Source: Acholeplasmataceae bacterium
Lineage (GTDB): Bacteria; Bacillota_I; Bacilli_A; Acholeplasmatales; Acholeplasmataceae
Length of the DNA stretch: 12,272 nucleotides
Direction of reading: 5' to 3'
Assembly: GCA_028690555.1 (NCBI GenBank)
Contig: JAQVBA010000031.1
Span: 1-12,272 of the forward strand
The first letter of the stretch is position 1. The number at the start of each line of letters is the position of its first letter. The translations under genes were made by a program, and so were the position numbers. The notes under the pieces were generated by a model. That model was not told where the DNA came from and did not search any database. It saw only the letters and a program-made list of their open reading frames with translations. Below are positions 1 through 6,132 of this stretch, piece after piece.

Positions 1-6
1 TCACCT
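1..6 (-). promoter_or_regulatory. Possible Shine-Dalgarno site for a gene beyond the left edge
   Basis: On the minus strand the polA stop codon is followed directly by bases that make AGGTGA (the G of the TAG stop supplies part of it). This matches the anti-Shine-Dalgarno end of 16S rRNA. It suggests that another gene starts within about 10 bases beyond the window and is co-translated with polA. In many Firmicutes the next gene is mutM, but nothing here shows its identity. Confidence 0.35.
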
Positions 7-2617
7 ACTTTAAGTCATACCATGTGAGTCCTGTATCGCATGATGTCTCAAGTTCAACATCAAGTTTTACAGCATCTTTCATCATCTTTGGAACAATTTC
101 TTTCATTTCTTCAATTTCGTCTTCATGAACTTCTAAGATGAGTTCATCGTGCACTTGAAGTAAGATTTTTGATTTCTTATGATGTTTTTCTAAGTAACGA
201 TATAAATCGATCATCGCTTTTTTCAAAATATCAGCTGCACTTCCTTGAATAGGTGCATTTAATGCTGTACGTTCACCAAAAGCTCTTTGTGTGAACACGG
301 GAGATTTTAATTCTGGAATATAACGTCTGCGCTTCATAATCGTTTCAACATATTCATGTTCTTTCGCAAACTTGACGATATCTTCCATATACGTTTTAAT
401 CTCAGGATAGATTTCTAAATAGCGATCAATAAATTCTTGGGCTTTTTTTGGTGTGACATGAATATCTTCCGATAAACTCCATGCTCCAATGCCATAAATA
501 ATCCCAAAGTTTACAGCTTTAGCCGCTCTTCTTTGTTCTGATGATACATCTTCTGTGTGAAACACATCTTGTGCAGTCTTGGTGTGAATATCTTCTTTTT
601 GATTAAATGCCTCAATGAGGGCTCTGACGTTCGCCATAGAGGCCAAAACTCTAAGTTCAATCTGAGAGTAGTCAGAGCCTAAGAAAAGGTGATAGTCTGA
701 AGGAATAAAGAGTTTTCGTATTTGTCTTCCTTCTTCCGTGCGAATCGGTATATTTTGAAGATTTGGATCAAGTGATGATAATCGACCCGTTGTCGTCAAA
801 GCTTGCATGTAGATCGTATGCACTTTGCCGTCTTCAAATATATTTTGTTCAAGTCCTTCGATATATGTCGAATATAGTTTTGAAAGTTGTCGATAGTTCA
901 TAATCTCTTCGATGATTGGATGCTTACCTAAAAGTTGGTTTAAAACATCGACATTCGTCGAATAACCGGTTTTTGTCTTTTTTCCGTATGGAAGTTCAAG
1001 ACGCTCGAAAAGTATCTCTCCGAGCTGTTTAGGACTGCTGATATTAAATGTTTCTCCAGCAAGTTCATAAACCTTTTGTTCAATCGTTTGAAGTCTCGTT
1101 TGTAAATCTTTCTTTTGAGTTCTTAGTTCATTTTGATCGACACATAATCCTTGATATTCCATGGTTGCGAGTACTTCTGATAAAGGAATTTCAATATTTT
1201 CTAATAAATGGAGTTGTTCTTGATCTTTTAACGTTTCAATTTGTGATTTTCTAAGTTCAAAAATGGCTTTTGCTTTTGATGCAATATGCTTAAAATAAAC
1301 ATCTTCATCAGGTAATCCTTTTTTTGCACCTTTGCCATAGATGATATCATCATATTCTACATCATCATATTGGAATGCGGATACGATGCGTTTAAACTCT
1401 TCTTTTCCAAGGTGAGAATTGATTAAATAAGCAGATAATAATAAATCAAATGTCACACCTTTTAAATCATGATTGTGCCAAAGCATATAAACTTTAGCAG
1501 CTTTATAATCATAGATCCATTTAGAGATCGTTTCGTCTTTTAAATAATCGGTGAAAATATGAGAATCATATAAATCTTTCGATAAAATATAATGATTCTT
1601 GCCATCGGATAAGCCAATACCCCATAAATCTGCTTTATGGTAGTTATAATCAGAAAATTCAAAATGGAGTGCTAAATCGTTTTTCAATATGTTTTTAAGT
1701 TTTGATTCATCTTGAATGATGTTATAAGTCCATTGAGATACCGTTTGTACTTGATCCATCTTTTTCACAAATACATGAAGATCTAGTGATTGGAAAAAAC
1801 TCGCAAGCTCATTTACTTTCGTCTCTTGAATCATGACATCATTTAATGTCACATCAATGGTCGCATCACAATCAATCGTGACTAATTCTTTCGAGAGCTT
1901 TGCTAAAGATTCGTGTTCTAAAATACGTTCTCCCAATTTTCCTTTAATCTCTTCTTTATGTACTAAAAGATTTTCTAAGGTTTCATATTCTTTTAAAAGC
2001 TTAATCGCTGTTTTTTCACCGACACCAGGAATTCCAGGAATATTATCAGAAGGATCTCCCATCAGTGCTTTTAAATCAATCATTTGGTGATGAGAAAGCT
2101 CATAAGTCTCCTTTAATGTTTTTGGATCAAATGTATGAACTTCTTTCATACCTTTCTTTAAAAGGTTCACCGTGATATGTTCATCAACTAGTTGCAATAA
2201 ATCACGGTCTGATGAAAATATTTCAACATGATATCCTTCTTTTTGACCACGTTTTGCCATCGTTCCAATAATATCATCGGCTTCATATCCAGCTTTGCTA
2301 TATTGTTTAATACCGAGTAAATCAATATATTGATTAATCAAAGGTATTTGCTCGGCAAGTTCTTCAGGCATTTTAGCACGCCCTGCTTTATATTCTTTAT
2401 AAGCAAGATGTCTTTTCGTAGGCTCTTTCGTATCAAAAGCAACTAAAGCCTCTTTGACATCTTCGGTAATAATCTTTTCGAACATCCCCACAAAGGCAAA
2501 TAATGCGTTTGTATAAACGCCTTTCGTGCTTTGCATGAGGGTAGCCCCAGGGTATGCGGTTGCGTAATATGCGCGAAAAAGAATGGAGTTTCCGTCAATT
2601 AAAATCAATTTTTTCAT
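5..2617 (-). CDS. polA: DNA polymerase I (5' nuclease plus polymerase, proofreading site degenerate)
   Basis: This 870-residue protein is a family A DNA polymerase that fills gaps and removes RNA primers in lagging-strand synthesis and repair. Residues about 1-290 are the 5' nuclease: LILIDGN (D9), YEADD near 111-115, SSDRD near 135-139, and the helix-hairpin-helix PGIPGVGEKTA near 194-204. Residues about 300-460 keep the 3'-5' exonuclease fold, but by my hand alignment to E. coli Pol I the metal ligands are lost: D355 becomes H318, D424 becomes A374 and D501 becomes K448. Proofreading is therefore very probably absent, as in Bacillus-type enzymes. The polymerase motifs are intact: motif A DYSQIELR (D649), the O helix with R696, K700, F704 and Y708, and motif C VHDE (H823, D824, E825). 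The ATG has AAGGAG at 2626-2631, 8 bases away. The gene ends in TAG. Confidence 0.98.
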   Translation of the reverse strand: MKKLILIDGNSILFRAYYATAYPGATLMQSTKGVYTNALFAFVGMFEKIITEDVKEALVAFDTKEPTKRHLAYKEYKAGRAKMPEELAEQIPLINQYIDLLGIKQYSKAGYEADDIIGTMAKRGQKEGYHVEIFSSDRDLLQLVDEHITVNLLKKGMKEVHTFDPKTLKETYELSHHQMIDLKALMGDPSDNIPGIPGVGEKTAIKLLKEYETLENLLVHKEEIKGKLGERILEHESLAKLSKELVTIDCDATIDVTLNDVMIQETKVNELASFFQSLDLHVFVKKMDQVQTVSQWTYNIIQDESKLKNILKNDLALHFEFSDYNYHKADLWGIGLSDGKNHYILSKDLYDSHIFTDYLKDETISKWIYDYKAAKVYMLWHNHDLKGVTFDLLLSAYLINSHLGKEEFKRIVSAFQYDDVEYDDIIYGKGAKKGLPDEDVYFKHIASKAKAIFELRKSQIETLKDQEQLHLLENIEIPLSEVLATMEYQGLCVDQNELRTQKKDLQTRLQTIEQKVYELAGETFNISSPKQLGEILFERLELPYGKKTKTGYSTNVDVLNQLLGKHPIIEEIMNYRQLSKLYSTYIEGLEQNIFEDGKVHTIYMQALTTTGRLSSLDPNLQNIPIRTEEGRQIRKLFIPSDYHLFLGSDYSQIELRVLASMANVRALIEAFNQKEDIHTKTAQDVFHTEDVSSEQRRAAKAVNFGIIYGIGAWSLSEDIHVTPKKAQEFIDRYLEIYPEIKTYMEDIVKFAKEHEYVETIMKRRRYIPELKSPVFTQRAFGERTALNAPIQGSAADILKKAMIDLYRYLEKHHKKSKILLQVHDELILEVHEDEIEEMKEIVPKMMKDAVKLDVELETSCDTGLTWYDLK

Positions 2618-2638
2618 GTCATAGTCTCCTTCAAGTGT

Positions 2639-2647
2639 ATTCTAACA
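2639..2647 (-). promoter_or_regulatory. Candidate extended -10 promoter of polA
   Basis: The minus strand reads TGT-TAGAAT, an extended -10 with five of six bases matching TATAAT. It lies between the ffh terminator and polA. No convincing -35 is present 16-18 bases upstream. The expected transcript start leaves a leader of only about 14 bases, with the ribosome site at its very beginning. Position just after a terminator supports it; the short leader weakens it. Confidence 0.45.
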
Positions 2648-2683
2648 TGGTTTATTTCATAAATTTCCCACGACATTTGTGGA

Positions 2684-2719
2684 TAAAAATAAGGGTCACC
2701 GAATCCGGAATTGACCCTT
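2684..2719 (-). terminator. Intrinsic terminator of the ftsY-ylxM-ffh unit, overlapping the end of ffh
   Basis: The arms AAGGGTCA and TGACCCTT (2712-2719 and 2691-2698 on the minus strand) form an 8-bp stem, and CGG/CCG inside the loop can extend it. The stem is followed by ATTTTTA. The ffh TGA stop codon is the first triplet of the 3' arm, so nearly the whole hairpin is coding sequence. Confidence 0.8.
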
Positions 2720-4102
2720 GCCTTTCCCTTTGCCTTTCTTTTTAGGGGCTTGAGAAAGCATTTGATTTGGATTTTTCTGTAAACTCTCGAGTTGTTTTTC
2801 ATCCATATTCATCATTTTTTTCATCATCTTTTTTTGAGTGTCTAAAGCTTGGCGTAATCGATTTAAATCGCTGACACTCATGCCAGCACCTCTCGCAATA
2901 CGTTCTCTTCTACGGCTGGATTGATCAATCAATTTTGGATCTTTTTTCTCTTCTTCAGTCATCGAAGTAATTAGAACACCCATTTTATCAAATTCACGAT
3001 CATCGATGTTCGATGCGGCTTGTTTGACATTTTTCATGCCCGGTAAGAAGCCTAAGATTTTACTCATCGACCCCATTTTTTTAATCATTTTAAATTGTTT
3101 GAGTAAATCATTATAGTTAAATGTATCACTCATCAATTTTTCCATCATGCCGGTTGCTTCATCTTCATCAATTGATTCTGTAGCTTTTTCAATTAATGTT
3201 AAAACATCACCCATCCCAAGAATACGGGATGCCATACGCTCTGGATGAAAGACTTCAAATGCATCCATTTTTTCACCCGTCGATGAAAACTTGATTGGGA
3301 TTTGTGAGACTTCACGAATCGATAATGCTGCACCACCTCTGGTGTCACCATCCATTTTCGTTAAAATCGCTCCAGTAGCTTCTAATTGGTCATGAAAACT
3401 TTTCGCAATATTCGCTGCATCTTGACCTGTCATCGCATCCACAGTTAATAAGATTTCCTGTGGTTTTGCCAATGCTTTAATATCGATCAATTCTTGCATC
3501 ATCACTTCATCGATATGAAGGCGACCTGCAGTATCAATAATTACGACATCATAATGTTTTTCTTTTGCATAAGCTAATCCATTTTTAACGATGGTTCTTG
3601 CATCAATCAAGCCTTCTTCATAGACTTCAATATCAATGCCTTTACCAATCGTTTTTAACTGTTCAATCGCTGCAGGACGATAAACGTCAGCAGCAATAAA
3701 CATGACTTTTTTCTTTTCAGCTTTACGAATATAAACCCCGAGTTTACCAATCGCTGTCGTTTTCCCCGACCCTTGTAAACCGATTGTCATGAGTGTGGTT
3801 AAACCACTCATGTTGTATCTGATACCTTCGGTATCTTCACCCATGACGCGTTTCAACTCTTCATGAACAATTTTAACGACTTGTTGGCCAGGATTTAATC
3901 CTTTTAAAATCTTTTCGCCAACGGCTTTTTCTTTGATATTTTGAATAAAGGTCTTAACGACCTTAAAGTTAACGTCAGCTTCTAAAAGCGAGAGTCTAAC
4001 CTCCCGCATCATTTCATCGATATCTGCTTCAGTTAATGCCCCACGTCCAGTGATGCGACGCATCGCCATCTGAAGACGTGAACTTAAACTATTTTCTACC
4101 AT
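2696..4102 (-). CDS. ffh: Signal recognition particle protein Ffh (SRP54)
   Basis: Ffh is the GTPase that, with SRP RNA, binds signal sequences emerging from ribosomes and delivers them to FtsY at the membrane. The protein has 468 residues. The N domain is about 1-95. The GTPase domain shows G1 GLQGSGKTT (108-116), DTAGR (190-194), TKMD (248-251) and STGEK (274-278). The methionine-rich M domain starts near 300, with the hydrophobic finger-loop stretch around 345-360 and the RNA-binding helices SSRRRERIARGAG (about 395-407). It ends in a basic Gly-Lys tail (455-463). The start codon overlaps the ylxM stop in ATGGTAG, and only a weak ribosome site (GGATG) is visible, so translation is probably coupled to ylxM. 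No SRP RNA gene is seen in this window. Confidence 0.98.
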   Translation of the reverse strand: MVENSLSSRLQMAMRRITGRGALTEADIDEMMREVRLSLLEADVNFKVVKTFIQNIKEKAVGEKILKGLNPGQQVVKIVHEELKRVMGEDTEGIRYNMSGLTTLMTIGLQGSGKTTAIGKLGVYIRKAEKKKVMFIAADVYRPAAIEQLKTIGKGIDIEVYEEGLIDARTIVKNGLAYAKEKHYDVVIIDTAGRLHIDEVMMQELIDIKALAKPQEILLTVDAMTGQDAANIAKSFHDQLEATGAILTKMDGDTRGGAALSIREVSQIPIKFSSTGEKMDAFEVFHPERMASRILGMGDVLTLIEKATESIDEDEATGMMEKLMSDTFNYNDLLKQFKMIKKMGSMSKILGFLPGMKNVKQAASNIDDREFDKMGVLITSMTEEEKKDPKLIDQSSRRRERIARGAGMSVSDLNRLRQALDTQKKMMKKMMNMDEKQLESLQKNPNQMLSQAPKKKGKGKGKGQFRIR

Positions 4103-4416
4103 GATTCATCCAACTTTCGTAATTCTTCAACTAAATTTAAATCCTTTGTTTCTTCAATCTTTTTAATCAGTTCTAATCGTTTATTTTTAAGTTCTAAAAG
4201 TTTTAATTTCTTTTCGAAATCACTTAAATGTTCTTCTACTTTTTTTAAATGATCAAAAATCGCATTTCGGCTCACTTGATAAAGTTCTGAGATTTCTTGA
4301 AGTGAATAATCCTCTTTATAATAATGCTCAAAATAGAGCCTTTGTTTATCAGTTAATAAAGGTTCATATAAATCAAAAAGTTGATTCAAATATTCTTTTT
4401 TATCTAAGGTTTCCAT
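4096..4416 (-). CDS. ylxM: YlxM-type helix-turn-helix SRP-associated protein
   Basis: This small 106-residue protein has a sigma-70 region 4-like helix-turn-helix around 38-64 (SLQEISELYQVSRNAIFDHL), followed by a charged, probably coiled-coil helix to the C-terminus. That is the build of the YlxM (UPF0122) family. Members are encoded beside ffh and, in streptococci, bind the SRP and stimulate its GTPase activity; action as a DNA-binding regulator is not established. It starts 9 bases after ftsY. It has the strongest ribosome site in the window, AAGGAGGAG at 4419-4427, which overlaps the ftsY TAA stop. It overlaps ffh by 7 bases. The ftsY-ylxM-ffh order is the conserved Firmicute one and is the main support for the assignment. 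Confidence 0.92.
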   Translation of the reverse strand: METLDKKEYLNQLFDLYEPLLTDKQRLYFEHYYKEDYSLQEISELYQVSRNAIFDHLKKVEEHLSDFEKKLKLLELKNKRLELIKKIEETKDLNLVEELRKLDESW

Positions 4417-4425
4417 GACTCCTCC

Positions 4426-5382
4426 TTAAAAGAAATCTTTGAATAATCCATAAATATATTGTTCGATATCAAACATCACAAGATCTGTGATCTTTTCACC
4501 TAAACCGACATATTTAATCGGTAAGCCGTATAGATGTCTGATGGCTAAAACAATCCCACCTTTTGCAGTACCATCTAATTTCGTTAAAATAATTCCAGAA
4601 ACTTCGGTTGCTTCTTTAAAGACTTCGGCTTGACGCATCCCATTTTGACCCGTGGTAGCATCAATTACTAATAACGTTTCTTGAGGTGCACCAGGAACTA
4701 CTTTTTCAATGACTCGTTTCATTTTCGATAGTTCAGCCATCAAATTGGTTTTCGTTTGTAATCTTCCTGCCGTATCACATAAAACAACCTCATAATTTTC
4801 TTTTAAAGCTAAATTTAAGGCATCATAAATGACAGATGACGGATCAGAACCTTCCGCTTTAGAAAAAACAAACGTTTCACTTCTTTTTCCCCATTCAACC
4901 AGTTGATTAATTGCACCAGCGCGAAACGTATCTCCCGCAACTAACATGACTTTTTTCCCCATGTCTTTATATTGTTTTGCAAGTTTACCAATGGTCGTCG
5001 TTTTCCCAACACCATTGACACCAACAAACAAATATACATTGAGTTTATCGTCATCAAACGTAAGTTCAGTATCCACCAATTCATCTTTTAAATAGATTTC
5101 AAACATCTTATCGACGATGATTTCGGATAAGTCATTTGGATCTTTAACATTTTTATTTTTCACTTCATTTTTAAGTTGTTCCATAAAATAGATGACCGTA
5201 TCAATTCCGATATCCGCTTGAATAAATACATCTTCAAGAGCATCGAAAAGGTCATCATCAATTGTTTCACTTTTTGCTAATATAGCTTTTAGTGAAGCTA
5301 AATTTTCTTTACTTTTATGTAGTCCTAGGGCATATCTTTCATCTTTCGGTTTACGCCCAAATAGTTTTTTAAATAAACCCAT
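4426..5382 (-). CDS. ftsY: SRP receptor FtsY
   Basis: FtsY is the membrane-associated receptor GTPase that docks Ffh-ribosome complexes. With the start at 5382 it has 318 residues, a short form without the long acidic A domain of E. coli. It begins MGLFKKLFG, an amphipathic basic membrane-binding start typical of the family. The motifs are G1 GVNGVGKTTT (121-130), DTFRAGA (151-157), DTAGR (203-207), TKLD (267-270) and GLGEK (293-297). The start at 5382 has AGGAG at 5390-5394, 7 bases upstream. The frame stays open to an ATG at 5418, but that would add 12 unconserved residues and would read through the -10 element TATAAT, so the leader would not be transcribed. The gene heads the ftsY-ylxM-ffh unit. 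smc, often upstream in Firmicutes, is not here; tpx is instead. Confidence 0.97.
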   Translation of the reverse strand: MGLFKKLFGRKPKDERYALGLHKSKENLASLKAILAKSETIDDDLFDALEDVFIQADIGIDTVIYFMEQLKNEVKNKNVKDPNDLSEIIVDKMFEIYLKDELVDTELTFDDDKLNVYLFVGVNGVGKTTTIGKLAKQYKDMGKKVMLVAGDTFRAGAINQLVEWGKRSETFVFSKAEGSDPSSVIYDALNLALKENYEVVLCDTAGRLQTKTNLMAELSKMKRVIEKVVPGAPQETLLVIDATTGQNGMRQAEVFKEATEVSGIILTKLDGTAKGGIVLAIRHLYGLPIKYVGLGEKITDLVMFDIEQYIYGLFKDFF

Positions 5383-5406
5383 CTTTTCACTCCTAATTCT
5401 TTGACT

Positions 5407-5415
5407 ATTATACCA
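5407..5415 (-). promoter_or_regulatory. Extended -10 promoter of the ftsY-ylxM-ffh unit
   Basis: The minus strand reads TGG-TATAAT, a perfect -10 with the TGN extension. It begins only four bases after the T-tract of the tpx terminator. No good -35 is seen; that position falls inside the terminator hairpin. Expected transcription start is near 5400, giving a leader of about 18 bases with AGGAG in it. Confidence 0.75.
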
Positions 5416-5418
5416 CAT

Positions 5419-5450
5419 AAAAAAAGAAAACCGAAAGACTATTCTTTCGG
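5419..5450 (-). terminator. Intrinsic terminator of tpx, containing its stop codon
   Basis: The minus strand has CCGAAAG, a 6-base loop, then CTTTCGG (7-bp stem, 5431-5450), followed by TTTTCTTTTTTT. The tpx TAG stop (5439-5441) lies in the loop, so the 5' arm encodes the last residues of Tpx. The T-tract runs almost directly into the ftsY promoter. Confidence 0.88.
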
Positions 5451-5939
5451 TAATGCTTTTACAAATTCAGTGAGTTTATCGTAGTTGAGATGTTCTGTCA
5501 TTTCGTCTAAATATTCAAGATATAAAATCTTTCTTTTTTCATCTAAAACAAAGACTGAACGCGCTTGTAATCTTAATTCTTTGATATTTGTTCCATATTT
5601 ATTAGCGAAATCTAATTCACGGTGATCAGATAATGTGATGACATTGTCTAATCCTGCATTCCCACACCAACGGCTTTGAGCAAATGGCAAATCATTTGAA
5701 ATTGTTAAGACTGTGACATCTTCTCTGGAAACTAAATCTTGATTCACTCTTCTTGTTTGCATGCTGCACACGGATGTATCTAGTGATGGCACAACGTTTA
5801 ATACGATATACTTAGTCTTATAATCACTAAGACTCATTTCTTCTAAACCTTGGCTTAAAGCTTTGAAATTTGGTGCGATATCCCCGACTTTTTTTACATC
5901 GCCTAATACTGTAATTGGATTTTGTTTAAATGTTTTCAT
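5439..5939 (-). CDS. tpx: Thiol peroxidase (atypical 2-Cys peroxiredoxin Tpx)
   Basis: Tpx is a cytosolic peroxiredoxin that reduces hydrogen and alkyl peroxides and is recycled by thioredoxin. At 166 residues it has normal family length. It carries the Tpx-specific peroxidatic site PSLDTSVC with T55 and C58, the resolving cysteine C92 in RWCGNAG, and the conserved arginine R127 in ARSVFVLD. The N-terminal GDVKKVGDIAPNF segment is also typical. The ATG is preceded by only a weak ribosome site (GCGAGTG at about 5945-5951). The gene is monocistronic: its own promoter lies upstream and a terminator overlaps its stop codon. Its position between topA and ftsY is not part of the conserved order of these neighbours. 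Confidence 0.96.
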   Translation of the reverse strand: MKTFKQNPITVLGDVKKVGDIAPNFKALSQGLEEMSLSDYKTKYIVLNVVPSLDTSVCSMQTRRVNQDLVSREDVTVLTISNDLPFAQSRWCGNAGLDNVITLSDHRELDFANKYGTNIKELRLQARSVFVLDEKRKILYLEYLDEMTEHLNYDKLTEFVKALPKE

Positions 5940-5962
5940 ATTATCACTCGCTTTCTATTCTT

Positions 5963-5971
5963 ATTATAACA
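5963..5971 (-). promoter_or_regulatory. Extended -10 promoter of tpx
   Basis: The minus strand reads TGT-TATAAT, a perfect -10 with the TGN extension, 23 bases upstream of the ATG. No recognisable -35 occurs at 16-18 bases. The predicted leader is about 17 bases. The hairpin at 6009-6036 lies about 50-80 bases upstream of the predicted transcription start and so would not be in this transcript. Confidence 0.7.
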
Positions 5972-6008
5972 TTGCATGATTTTTGGATCCCTTGATTTGC
6001 TTAAAGAG

Positions 6009-6036
6009 AGAACCTCCCAAAAAAGCGGGAGGTTCT
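6009..6036 (-). repeat. Strong 10-bp stem-loop between topA and tpx (possible weak terminator or operator)
   Basis: A perfect 10-bp inverted repeat, AGAACCTCCC and GGGAGGTTCT, flanks an 8-base loop. Read on the minus strand the loop is GCTTTTTT and the stem is followed by CTCTTTAAG, which is only a poor U-tract. It could end topA transcripts about 100 bases after the stop codon, protect a 3' end, or be a protein-binding site upstream of tpx. The plus strand downstream has no T-tract. The sequence supports the structure, not the role. Confidence 0.6.
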
Positions 6037-6048
6037 TCCTGTTAGGTT

Positions 6049-6065
6049 GTGCATGTCTAGTGCAC
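6049..6065. repeat. Short inverted repeat upstream of the stem-loop
   Basis: GTGCA and TGCAC flank a 7-base spacer. It lies 12 bases beyond the strong stem-loop. With the nearby CCTGTTAGG (6038-6046), this makes three dyad-symmetric elements in under 60 bases of non-coding DNA. Confidence 0.4.
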
Positions 6066-6094
6066 TTATAAAGGGGAAAGTATGAAGTGTTTTC

Positions 6095-6128
6095 TTAATT
6101 TAATCTTACCATGAATTTCTTAAATTAA
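6095..6128. repeat. AT-only inverted repeat just downstream of topA
   Basis: TTAATTTAA (6095-6103) and TTAAATTAA (6120-6128) are exact reverse complements separated by 16 bases. Each is preceded by TTTC, so the pair is also an imperfect direct repeat. The stem has no G-C pairs and would be weak in RNA. Confidence 0.35.
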
Positions 6129-6132
6129 AACA

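Noticed and set aside
1048..2090. Plus-strand open frames of 68 and 85 codons opposite polA
   Set aside because: They lie fully antisense to conserved polA sequence and have no ribosome sites or domains. Others at 2554-2745, 6754-6969, 8940-9122 and 11404-11628 are rejected for the same reason.
2614..2802. A 62-codon minus-strand frame spanning the ffh end and the polA leader
   Set aside because: It runs through the ffh coding end in another frame, the terminator and the polA promoter; no ribosome site or recognisable domain.
5383..5418. ATG at 5418 as the ftsY start
   Set aside because: It has no ribosome site, adds 12 unconserved residues and its first codons are the extended -10 promoter itself. 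The ATG at 5382 has AGGAG and starts the typical MGLFKKLFG.
5955..5969. PerR-like box over the tpx -10 (TTATAAT plus a degenerate second half)
   Set aside because: The good half is just the -10 itself, and the second half matches only four of seven bases, so it is not enough to claim peroxide-responsive repression.
6082..6114. Plus-strand 10-codon frame (MKCFLNLILP) with AAGGGGAAAG upstream, looking like a leader peptide
   Set aside because: The ribosome-like site is good, but nothing in the plus direction follows except antisense topA, and no plus-strand promoter is visible. Likely chance in AT-rich DNA.
5972..6132. Riboswitch, T-box, SRP RNA or tmRNA in the topA-tpx spacer
   Set aside because: None of the conserved cores I know (for example T-box AGGGTGGNACC or the SRP RNA GGAAGNAGCA region) is present.
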